A stretch of DNA of 64,000 nt. It comes from Ochotona curzoniae. Its lineage: Eukaryota > Chordata > Mammalia > Lagomorpha > Ochotonidae. The number at the start of each line of letters is the position of its first letter. Position 1 is the stretch's first letter. Below are positions 55,279 through 64,000 of this stretch, one piece after another. Position numbers and translations under genes: made by a program. The notes below the pieces were generated by a model, which saw only the letters and a list, made by a program, of their open reading frames with translations, did not search any database and was not told where the DNA came from. The stretch lies in NCBI RefSeq assembly GCF_017591425.1, contig NW_024466421.1, positions 558,001 to 622,000 on the forward strand, given 5' to 3'.

Positions 55279-58200
55279 CTTACCCATTCAGACTTCCTCC
55301 TTTCACAAGTGCTAGGTTTTCATGTCAAAGATTGTAACAAAATGAACAGCAGGTGTTAAGCAGTCATCCCCCAGCACTGTGTGCTCTTTGCCTAGCCCAG
55401 CACCAGAGCTCACGCAGGAGCGTAATACGGGATTCACAGCTGAGGGATGGTGTGCTTGGTAACAGCGTTGGCAGCTGGAACCCACCACAGGTCCCTAGAC
55501 ACCCTCAGCTCTGTGTTGTGTGCATGCTGGCATGCTGACATGAAGCCCCTGGCCTTTCCCACGGCTGCAGCAAGGTGTGGTCATTCGGTCAGCCTCAGTC
55601 CCTGACGGCCATGGTAGTTACCTGCCCCTATGAGTCAGGGGAAAGGAGACCACGGGACAGGGCTGCAGCAGGGTGACAGGAGTGACAGTGGTCAGAGGAG
55701 CCCAATGTCTGGTGGCAGAAGCCGACGGACGCCAGGCAGCCTCAGTGCAGCGCAGGGGACACTGTGAGCAGAGCTGACCCAGCACTCCCCTGTGAGCACC
55801 TTGAGCACCTGCACCCTGCCGGCCTCTGTGTCTCCAGCACCCTCTGAGAATGGGTACCTGGCTGGCTCTCAGCGGGTGCAGCTAGACCAGGCACCTCTCC
55901 TGTGCCATGCCTGCCCGATTCGTGCCCACCTTCACTGCTTTTACAGACCACCTGCAAGCAGTCAGGACAAGGTGGCAGCCATCCAGAGAGACTCCAGGTG
56001 TGCTGTGCCGCTGGCTGCACTGCGCGTTGCCCTGGTACCCAACAGACCCGTGAGCCCATCCATCAGACTGTCCCCTGAGCTCATGTCAGCCTTGCCGAGC
56101 AAGAAATTGCACACGACTCCAGGCCTCCTTCAGTTCCCAACCTGATGTTCCAACACAGCTCACAGGGAATTCTGGGCGGGCCAGGCCAGCCTGCAGCCCC
56201 AACCAGGCGCAGAGTTCCAGGCTCAGCTTCCTGCCTCCACCTCTGACAGTGGCAGGTCCTCCCTCTGGCTTTCCCAAAGGCCCAGCTTCACACTACTGCC
56301 CACAGGGCTGCCCGGCTGCTTCTGCAGGGCCGGGGTAGATTTGGGTTGCATAGTTCAGGCCATCTGGGTGGCACCTGGCAGGCAAGGGATGCTTGAAACA
56401 AGAGCCACAGGCAGGGAGGGGAGCAAAGCATGAGGCTGGGGTATACCTCGTGCTCCCTGGGAGCTGCCACCCTGGCACTCACCCTGCTGAGGGCCTATCT
56501 GGAGCAGACCTCACCTCTTCCCAAGGGACGTTGGTATCAGCCACTGGGCATTGGGGCAGCTCTTCTGGCCTGCCTCATGGGCTGCAGGATCCTTACAGAC
56601 ATGCTGGCTCCTGCTGGGTCTGTGGGGGCTCAGCTTAGGGGGCACTCCAGGGGCGACTGAATGTGCCTCTTTCTCTCCATCGGGAGGACCCCAGAACTGG
56701 CTTCTCGGGCACCTGGCCTGCCGCTGACCACTCCGTGGCTCCCCAGGCCCTGCGTGGGGGCTGTGCCTGCTTCTGGTGCTACGTGCCAGACTCTGGTTTG
56801 GCTGTAAGCCCCCCACATCAATGGGCTCCCCAAGCTGACTACCTGGCCCCACACAGGGACACTCATGCTCTGAGACTTGGGGTTCCCCTTGTACCCACAG
56901 TGGAGAAGGTTCCTGGGCTGTCACTACGCATCACCTGGACCCGGCCCAGGACCCCTTGGGGACTCCTGTCACACTCCTGGGAAGTGGCCTGGGATCACCG
57001 GGGGCTGGACACAGCCGGTTCAGCCAGGGGAGGCCTGGGATTGGAGCAGGTGCCATCTCATGGACGCACATCGTGCTGCCAAGCTGGGGAGCTGCTTGTA
57101 AAACCCCGCCGCCCCAGCTCGCTGAGGGGGCCCAGGGGTCGAGGTGCTCATGCTGTGACCCACCCTGGACTCCCAACTGCACCCTCAGGGCATGGAGTGA
57201 CCAGGTGGGCCTGGGTGCAGGACAATGCCACAAACCAGGGGTCTGCCAGGAAGCAGCTCCCACCACGCTGAGTGGCTCAGAAGCAAACCAGTGACGGGCT
57301 CAGCCCTGGGATCTCTGGGGGTGTGCAGACTCTGGGAGCTCGCGCGGTGCAGGGATGCACCTGCCCAGGGCACCACAGGGCACGGTGGCTATGGGTGGCT
57401 CTTAAGTATTACCAGGCCCCTCCTTCCTGCCACACTCCCACAGCCAAGCCAGCCACATTTTCTCTGTCGTGGGTATATATGCTAGTGACCAGGACCTGAG
57501 GGCTCTGGAGAGCGCAGGCGACAGCCTGGGTGAGCTGTGGGCAGCCAGGCCTCAGACTGCCAGTCCTGCAAACACCCAAGGTTCCACATGCAGGCCGGCT
57601 TCCAGCAGGTCACGGCACTCGGAGCACTGTGACAGGGCAGATCACAGACACCATCCAAGCCCCCGAGGGACCACGGGAGCTGACCTCACAACTCCTTAAC
57701 AACAAACTGGGGGATGCTGGGGGGCCTGGGAAGCTGCCCCCGCACACCCTCAGCCATTGGCGACAGCAGCTATGGCCAGCACCAGGGTGAGGAGCTGCAG
57801 GCTGCATGGGTCCTGGTCCGTGGTGTGCCACACCCTCAGCACCAGCCACCAGGGGGTCTCCAAGGTGACAGGGTCACAGGCGTGGAGTGGACAGGGGGTA
57901 GGCGAGTGGGCGCTGAGGTCACCCTTGCTGCAGCACAAGTGTGTTGTGAAGAGACTGCACGTGCAGGTGCAATCTGCCCAGTGACCGCTTCTCATGCTGT
58001 AGCCCCTTCTCTTCCCCCACAGCCAGCACCCACACCTGAGGAAGGAGCACCCTAGCCTGCTGTGTCACCTGGCACTCTGTGCCCCCTTCCCAGGCCTGGG
58101 GACATCCACCCTCTTCGGGGCTGAGCCAGGAGCCCAGCTAGCTTCACCCCCTGCTAGGCCTGTCCTCTCTGGAACCCAACCTCAGGCACTACAGTGGGTG

Positions 58201-58639
58201 GCATGGAATCCATAGCCTGCTGCGTGCCAGGTGGGAGGAAGAGGGATGTGCAAAGGAAGAAAAATTCTAGTATGTTCTTCTGGCTCCCACTGGTCCTGGC
58301 AGTTCCCTGGTTCTGCACCAGAAGCCACAGGAGACATGGGTTGGGCTGGGCATAGAGTGACAATGGCCAGGGTGGAGGCTCGGTCTGTGCTGTTGATTTG
58401 GGGGGAGGGGAGACTCAGTGCACGATGGAGTTGCTGGGTCATCCCCTGGCTGGGAAGTGGGGCAGGCATGGCCATGGCTGTGACTGCGGCTCAGCTCCCA
58501 GGAAGTGAAGGGACCTTGTGGGGCTTGGGATGGGAGCTTGACTTCACTCCGGGTCAGCTTCTGGGTTCCGTGCTATGCCATGGCCTGGGCCCACTGTTCC
58601 TACCACAGCCTTGGCCAGAGCTCCCTAGGGCAGTGTGGC
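55279..58639. other. Unique GC-rich sequence, no gene identified
   Basis: No SINE or array. CCACCAGGGGGT at 57846-57857 resembles the CTCF core, on sequence alone. Several frames of 100-200 codons overlap in antisense with no domain recognised. Confidence 0.4.
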
Positions 58640-58960
58640 CTGGCTCTGGGCCCCAGCGGAAATCCCAGCTGGCTCGGGTCCTGATTGATTTTAAAGCCCA
58701 TCTGGGCTGGGCCATTCCATCAGGGAGCCGCGGGGAGAAGGAGGCCAACAGCCTGGGCATTCCTGGGCCGCCCAATGGGACGTCTGCACGCTCCAATTTG
58801 CATAAAGCTGTAAGCCGCTTAGGGGCTGTGCCAGCAGGTCCGACAGGAAGCAGAGGCAGCCCGCCCTCTCCCCCTTCCCTTTCCTTCTCCCTCCCTTTTG
58901 GAGGATTAATTATTTCCACTCCAGCTGCTCCCGAGGCCAAGCATTATCTCTGCCCGCAGC
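58640..58960. promoter_or_regulatory. Candidate developmental enhancer
   Basis: A repeat-free block has many clean motifs in about 230 bp: PBX-type TGATTGAT at 58682-58689, TEAD-type CATTCC at 58713-58718 and 58758-58763, CCAAT at 58772-58776, an exact octamer ATTTGCAT at 58796-58803, K50 homeodomain GGATTA at 58903-58908 and TAATTA at 58907-58912. A polypyrimidine run separates the last group. The density is well above the surrounding GC-rich DNA. Whether it is conserved or active is inference. The 301-codon frame passing through has no domain. Confidence 0.45.
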
Positions 58961-61840
58961 TGGCCCCCTCTGCTCTCCATGGTTCCCAGCCCAGGGGACC
59001 CCTCTGCATGGCATCCCATCCCACCCACCTGAACCCCGTGCTGACCTGCCATTTCGCCACCAGCCCTGCTCTGGGTCATCACCTTGGGCTCTGGCCCAAG
59101 TCCCCCTCTCCAACCTTCCCCGTCTGTCCACTGTGACCAGTCTTTCTCCCCCACAGCTGCTGCCAGTAGGATCCTCACTGCAAACACAACCAAGCCCTGA
59201 GCGGCACCAGCAGGCAGCTGGTCTCCCAGCCCACTGACCCTGGGCTGCTTGCTGTCCCACTGACTGCCAACCACCAAGGCCAGCAGACAATGGTGCACTG
59301 GCTCCACGGGGGGTGGCAGGTGCTGCAGTCATTTCTGAACAGTCACGGGTCACAAGTGCAGGTTCACAGCCACCATCTGCCCTGAGTGTCCCACTTCAAG
59401 AGGCCCTTGTCTGTGCCCAAGCCCCAACCCCCTATGGTGCTTCTGTCATAGGCCAGGCAAAGCTTGTGCTCTCATCCCCCCATCCCCATTTCCCTACACC
59501 CCCACACCTCAGGGAGCCGGTGCCCAGTGCAGTGCCTGGCACACAGCAGGTGCCTGGGCTGCATGTGCCAGATCAGGCCTTTGCTGGGGACCCCTGGCAT
59601 TGCCAGCCACCCACCAAGCCGTCTGCTCACACACAGGACTTGGTGACTGTCCCACATGGAGGCACCAAGGCCTGTGGCTGCCTGGGAGCGCCCCAGGCGA
59701 GCGCCAGACCTGGACGGGCCAGAACAGGAAGAGTCTGCCGCAGGAACAGGCCTCAGTGCCCCTCTGTGCACACCCTGGGCATGTTAGGGGAGCAAGGGCC
59801 CAGCTCAGCCTGTGGAGGGGCTGGGTGGGTCCAGCAAGGCCAGGCCAGGTGGCCTCCTAGCACTATACTGGGTCTCCTCTTTTTGCTCTGAGATGCAGAT
59901 TCCCGAGCCAGGAGCTCCCTGTGGCCTGAGGAGCCAGTGGGAGAGGGTGACTCGGGGTCCCACGATTGCCAGCCGCCGGCAGGTCCCTGAGCCAGCTGCT
60001 GGCTCCCCTATGGCCAGAAAACAGCAGCAGGGCCAGGCCCCAGCAGAAACTGCAGTCAGCATGGGCTCATTCCGCTCCTGTCTCCATCAGGATGGCGCTG
60101 TGTGATGCTGGGTCCTTCTGCCCGTTCCTGCCACGTGTGCTGCCCCATGGGCACATGCATGTGGCCATCCTGGGTTTGTCCTTGGTCCTGCTGCTCAGGC
60201 CAGGAGTCCAGCACTCACTTCCCTCCTGCTCAGGGCTCTGACAGTCCTCCTTCCTGGCATGTGCTGGCAAGTCACCTATCACTCAAGGGGGAGGGGTACC
60301 TCAGATCACGGCAGCGTGGGGCTTGCTGGAGGCTCCTCAGCCGCCCTCCCCCCAGGCTCCGCTGTCAGAGGACATGTCACAGCCTGCCTCTCTCAGTTTC
60401 TCCCACAGGCAGAAGATCAGGCTCATCTACTGGGCAAAACAGTGGCCCCTGCCCTCCCATGGCCCGGCAGGTGAGTCCGGGCAGGTGCCACCACTGTCCC
60501 TGTGCCCCAGGGAGACCCAGCAGCGGCCTTGCAGCACAAACCTCTCAGGCCCCCACATGCAGACAAGGCTTAAAAGCCTGAGAGGGAAGCGCCTGAGGCA
60601 AGCACGCCTGGGTGGGCTCACAGGCCCCAGTGTCCGTGGAGTCCGCCACGTCTCTGCCCAGGCCTGGTCTTCTCCCTGCCTGCCCTCTGGCAGCCCCAGC
60701 CCACAGTAATAACTACCGGGAACCCATAGCAGAGGAACGGCTCTCAGTGCACAGCCAGGCGGACTCGCCTGAGTCAGGGCTGGAGCTCTGAGAGCAGCCG
60801 GGTGCAGGGCTACAGGTGTAGGCAGAAATGTGTGCAAGCAGGAGGGGCGGCCCCGCCCCCCAGCAAGGGACAAGGGGGCCCTGCAGACTGGGCTGGTGCC
60901 AGGCAGAGGGGCAACCGTCCCAGGAGTATGTCCTCGCTTAGCCGCATGCCCCCGCAGGACCTGGCCTTCCCGGCAGGAGGCTGTATCACAGCTCTCCTGC
61001 CCTCCGGCTGCCCCAGTGATAGCAAATCCGGCCTCCGCAGGATCCTGCGAAGATCTGGGAAGCGGGGAAGGGCGGGGGTTCCCGGATGGCCTGTTGACGC
61101 TGTGGCTGGACGAGCCGAGGCCCACGTTCCCGGAAGACCTCAGCAAGGACTCCTGGTGGCTGTCAGAAGCTCGGGCTTGACGGGACAATTACTCCTTTCC
61201 ACTCCTTTCCAGAAGGCGGCCTGGCTGGAAGTGACCAACAAGAACCGGAGCCTGATGAACACACAGCCGGCTGCTGCGGATAACAGGAGCCAGGCCGGAA
61301 CCCGGTCACCTGGGCAGGCTCCTGAGTCCAAGGGCCCGCCCTGTGGCCTGCTCCGCCACAGCGTCCCCACTCCCTGCCGGCTCCTTCTACCTCTCCCAGG
61401 GTGAGGAGCCCAAACTGCCGTGGCTTCCCTGCCAGGCTGACGGCTGCATGGCTAATGCAGACCAGGGCAGCGTCCTCAGGTGCTGGGCACAAGCGGTGTG
61501 TCCCTGCCATCCCCAGGGAAGGACAGCAGCCGGTCAGCTCGTTTCCCCTTCCCAGAGCCCAGCCAGCTGTTGGTGCACACACACACGTGCACAGCACGCG
61601 TGTGTACCCATGGAGCACACGTGTGCACAGGCAGGCACACCATGTGGATGGTCAGGAGGGCAGGTCACGGGGAGGGCGTGGAGCTGCCCCTTCTAGCTCC
61701 GAGCGCAGCACCTGCCAGCCTGAGGCATCGGTTCCAGCCAAAGTGCCTTTCAGAGCCGATCGTTACGGAGATCTTTCCCTGCCTCCTCCTACATCTCCGT
61801 GGCATCGGGCCTTCTGCTCAGCTCCTCCATTCTCTCCCAG
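58961..61840. other. Unique GC-rich sequence, no gene identified
   Basis: A CA-rich alternating tract at 61568-61640 is the only repeat noted. Overlapping frames up to 290 codons lack domains. Confidence 0.4.
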
Positions 61841-62020
61841 AGGGCCTCCCTCTGTCCTGCCCGCTGTGGACCCTCTCCTGTGCGTGGTGCAGGGCCTCCC
61901 TCTGTCCTGCCCGCTGTGGACCCTCTCCTGTGCGTGGTGCAGGGCCTCCCTCTGTCCTGCCTGCTGTGGACCCTCTCCTGTGGATGGGGCATGGCCTCCC
62001 TCTGTCCTGCTGCCTGCTGT
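61841..62020. repeat. 50-bp tandem repeat, 3.5 copies
   Basis: AGGGCCTCCCTCTGTCCTGC recurs at 61841, 61891 and 61941, with an ATGGCC variant at 61991: an exact 50-bp period. The first three copies are nearly identical; the last has a three-base insertion (TGC). Confidence 0.95.
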
Positions 62021-62986
62021 GACCCTGTGGAAGATTGATTCCACTTACCAGCAGTTCATGGGGTCACAGGCATCCCAGGATGTGACGGTCCCTGAGCCAC
62101 AGACACGGGCAGGGGCGTGGGGACACCATCTGGACCCTTGTTCGCTGACTTCCCCTAGGGTTCAGGAGCGGATTCGGCTCACGGGGTTTATGCTCGGCAC
62201 ACGCTCAGGCCTTGGGAGTGAGGGCTGTGCTGCTCCCTGGCTCCCACAGCCAGTCGGACCCCACACTCTCTAGGCCTCTTGGGGAATGGGTGCACTGGGT
62301 AGGGGGCTTCCCACAGGGACGCCGTGGGGCTTCTGTGGACTCCTGCCCTGCACAGGAAGTGCTGATGGCTCTACTCCTGAGAGGAGGAATATCCGTGTGT
62401 AGGAGAGATCTGCTTCTTTGAACGAACTCAGATTCTCAGTCTCCCCCACGGTCCCCTGTCAACACCTCGCAGGCCGCGTGGCTGAGAAGCAGAGCAGCGA
62501 GAGGTCCCCAGGTACATGGAGGTCGGCTCCGCCCAGCAGATGCCTTTGGGGGCAAGCGCTTCCCGTGGAGTCGCAGGGATAAGCGCATCTCCATCTTCCG
62601 CAAAGTTCCATAAAGCCGCTTCCCTCCAGGCAGATTTGCTTCCTGCTGAGCCATGTCCCCCTGAGGTTTCCTTGTCTAGGGAGCCTGGTCTGGACTGTGT
62701 CCCCCCTAGGCTGCCAGGTTGTGAGATTGCCTGAGCTTGAAGCTCCAGGATTCCACAGGGACAGAGAATCTTGCACCCAGGGGCCTCAGGTAGGCCCAGT
62801 CAAATGCCGTCCCACTGTAGGCTGTGCTGCTGCCACTGCAACTGCTGCCTCTTGGCCTGGGTTGGCACAGGCAGGAGCCGCCATTGCTGTCCCTGCCGGG
62901 TGTGGCTGTCTGGACCTGGCGCTGCCCATCCTGGTGGGAGCTCTCGAGGGCATCCCCGGGGGCTGTCGTGTGCAGTGGAACCCCGC
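62021..62986. other. Unique sequence, no gene identified
   Basis: Around 62560-62650 the sequence is more mixed in composition (CGCATCTCCATCTTCCGC, AAAGTTCCATAAAGCC). No repeat or exon can be assigned. Confidence 0.35.
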
Positions 62987-63078
62987 CACATGGTGGCCGA
63001 GGCAGAAGGAACAAGTAGATGAGCGTCAGATGGGAAAGGGCCCAGTGAGTGGCAGGGCGTCACGCACCGTCTAACGAA
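62987..63078 (+). repeat. Left arm of 0.86-kb inverted repeat
   Basis: Reads GGCAGAAGGAACAAGTAGATG, CAGATGGGAAAGGGCCCAGT, GAGTGGCAGGGCGTCACGCA and CCGTCTAACGAA. This matches the reverse complement of 63726-63843 at about nine positions in ten, except for a 23-nt segment missing after GTGAGTGG; TGG at both edges of the gap points to a microhomology deletion. Confidence 0.9.
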
Positions 63079-63096
63079 TGCCCAGGCCCCAGTGCC

Positions 63097-63405
63097 ATGG
63101 AGAAGCAAGCCTGCTGGGACACTCCGGCGACGAGCCCACGGCCGAGCCTGCTCCTGGATCGCCAAGATCCCGGGACGGAACTGTCAGAAAACAGAAAAGT
63201 TAAAGCACACAATACCTTAAAGGAGACACCGCGTCTCTTAGGGGCCGTGTTGGCCCTGCTGGCAGCGGCCACTCTGAGCATCTATTACTTATGTAACACA
63301 GCACCTGCAGCTACCAGCCTCACGGTGCCATGCCCGGGAGACAGCTCCGGCACCTGGCACTCTGGGCGGGGACCCAGCTCCCGGCCCTGGCCACGGGGAG
63401 TGTAA
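63097..63405 (+). CDS. Hypothetical 102-aa membrane-type frame, doubtful
   Basis: A 102-codon frame starts at an ATG in fair context (GTGCCATGG, with G at +4). The product has a polar, Lys- and Glu-containing N-terminal half and, at roughly residues 47-65, a hydrophobic segment (LLGAVLALLAAATLSIYYL) long enough for one membrane span; the tail is short and Pro/Gly-rich. The sequence ETPRLLGAV before the span is faintly like the start of the first membrane helix of the MS4A/TMEM176 tetraspan families, but the similarity is too short to claim. The frame lies wholly inside the loop of the inverted repeat 62987-63843, and no splice sites or promoter are evident. It could be a chance frame, a lone exon or part of a decayed element. 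Overlapping antisense frames exist. Confidence 0.15.
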   Translation: MEKQACWDTPATSPRPSLLLDRQDPGTELSENRKVKAHNTLKETPRLLGAVLALLAAATLSIYYLCNTAPAATSLTVPCPGDSSGTWHSGRGPSSRPWPRGV

Positions 63406-63725
63406 ACAGCCGCCAGCTGTTTGCTCCCTGTGTGCTTCAACCAGCTGTGTCTGTCAGGAGCAGGCGCAGGCCGTGAGCGCGTCACCGGAGTGTCCCAGGA
63501 GGCTCAGCGGAGGGGCCCGGGCGGTCGCCCTGAGGTTGCTCATTCACAGACCAGACCGGAGTGAGGCCGGTGGCGCTCACTGACACGAGTGGGTCTTGAC
63601 CAGTCAGCATGGCCAGACCTGCTCTGCCACAGCCCCGGCCTTCTGTCTGCACTTTGGTTTGGCTGTTTGCGGGGATCTGGGCCTTTGCCTTGCACCTGTT
63701 CCTGCTCTCTGCTGCGTTCTAACCC

Positions 63726-63843
63726 TTCATCAGACGGTGCGTGACGCCCTGCCAGTGTGCTGGTGGCCCCGAGACCACTCACTGGGCCCTTTCCCATCTG
63801 ATATCCATCTACTTGTACCTTCTGCCTTGGTCACCGTGTAGTG
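63726..63843 (-). repeat. Right arm of 0.86-kb inverted repeat
   Basis: Complement of the arm at 62987-63078, fuller by an internal 23-nt segment (GAGACCACTC side, about 63750-63775). The arms are about 650 bp apart. They could be two opposed copies of an unrecognised dispersed repeat or the ends of one larger structure. Confidence 0.9.
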
Positions 63844-64000
63844 GGCCAGCGGAGCCCCGACTGGGTGGGGGCTCAGGGACCTGCACTGGCCCCTCAGCAG
63901 GGGGGATGGGAAGGAGGGATGCGTGCCGTAGAGGGGACAGGCTGCCAGCGTGGCAGGGATCTTAGGGTCTGCCTCATCCAACCGCTGAGGGCCCCCACAC
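63844..64000. other. Unique sequence to window end
   Basis: No feature recognised in the last 157 bp. Confidence 0.35.

Noticed and set aside
58231..59136. 301-codon plus frame as a gene
   Set aside because: It crosses the motif-dense island and a polypyrimidine run and has no recognisable protein features.
63097..63405. Naming the frame an MS4A-family gene
   Set aside because: Only about nine residues before the hydrophobic segment look similar. There is no second helix and no neighbouring exon.

Overview
The window is nuclear DNA from a lagomorph, most likely rabbit. The evidence is at least eleven recognisable copies of the tRNA-derived C-repeat (CSINE) family. Each has a tRNA-like head, a body with the 'ctccacttccnacccagctccctgct' and 'ccctgcacccacatgggagacc' type blocks, a pyrimidine-rich stretch and an A-rich tail ending in AATAAATCTT-like sequence. 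CSINEs are known as a lagomorph-specific SINE family. Older MIR relics and a possible mariner-type relic are also present. Much of the sequence is GC-rich and no bacterial-style gene layout is visible.

I find no protein-coding gene that I can name. The long open reading frames are explained by stop-poor tandem repeats or by GC-rich chance frames: they overlap one another on both strands and show no recognisable domains. The only unique reading frame I record, at low confidence, is at 63097-63405. It has one hydrophobic segment and lies between two inverted repeat arms.

Layout. 1-2.2 kb is unique non-coding sequence. 2.24-6.5 kb is a block of tandem arrays dominated by a 3.7-kb minisatellite of a 16-bp unit containing AGCT. 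6.7-13.9 kb holds two CSINEs, a MIR, GC-rich simple repeats, a CAY microsatellite and a 45-bp minisatellite. 14-22 kb mixes one candidate conserved element with six more tandem arrays. 22-32 kb is dominated by CSINEs, a long near-perfect hairpin at 25.67 kb and a 40-bp minisatellite. 32-50 kb is mostly unique, with a string of AT-richer islands carrying developmental transcription factor motifs (34.3, 40.9, 42.9, 44.4 and 49.8 kb) and a further CSINE cluster at 48.3-49.0 kb. 53.0-55.3 kb is a second large minisatellite, with a 15-bp unit almost free of G on the + strand. 55-64 kb is unique sequence with another regulatory-looking island at 58.7-58.9 kb, a 50-bp repeat and a 0.86-kb inverted-repeat structure.

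No operon-like or pathway-level grouping can be read here. The picture fits a gene-poor, VNTR-rich and possibly subtelomeric mammalian region containing scattered candidate enhancers. Alignment to other mammals, which I could not do, is needed to decide whether those islands are conserved.
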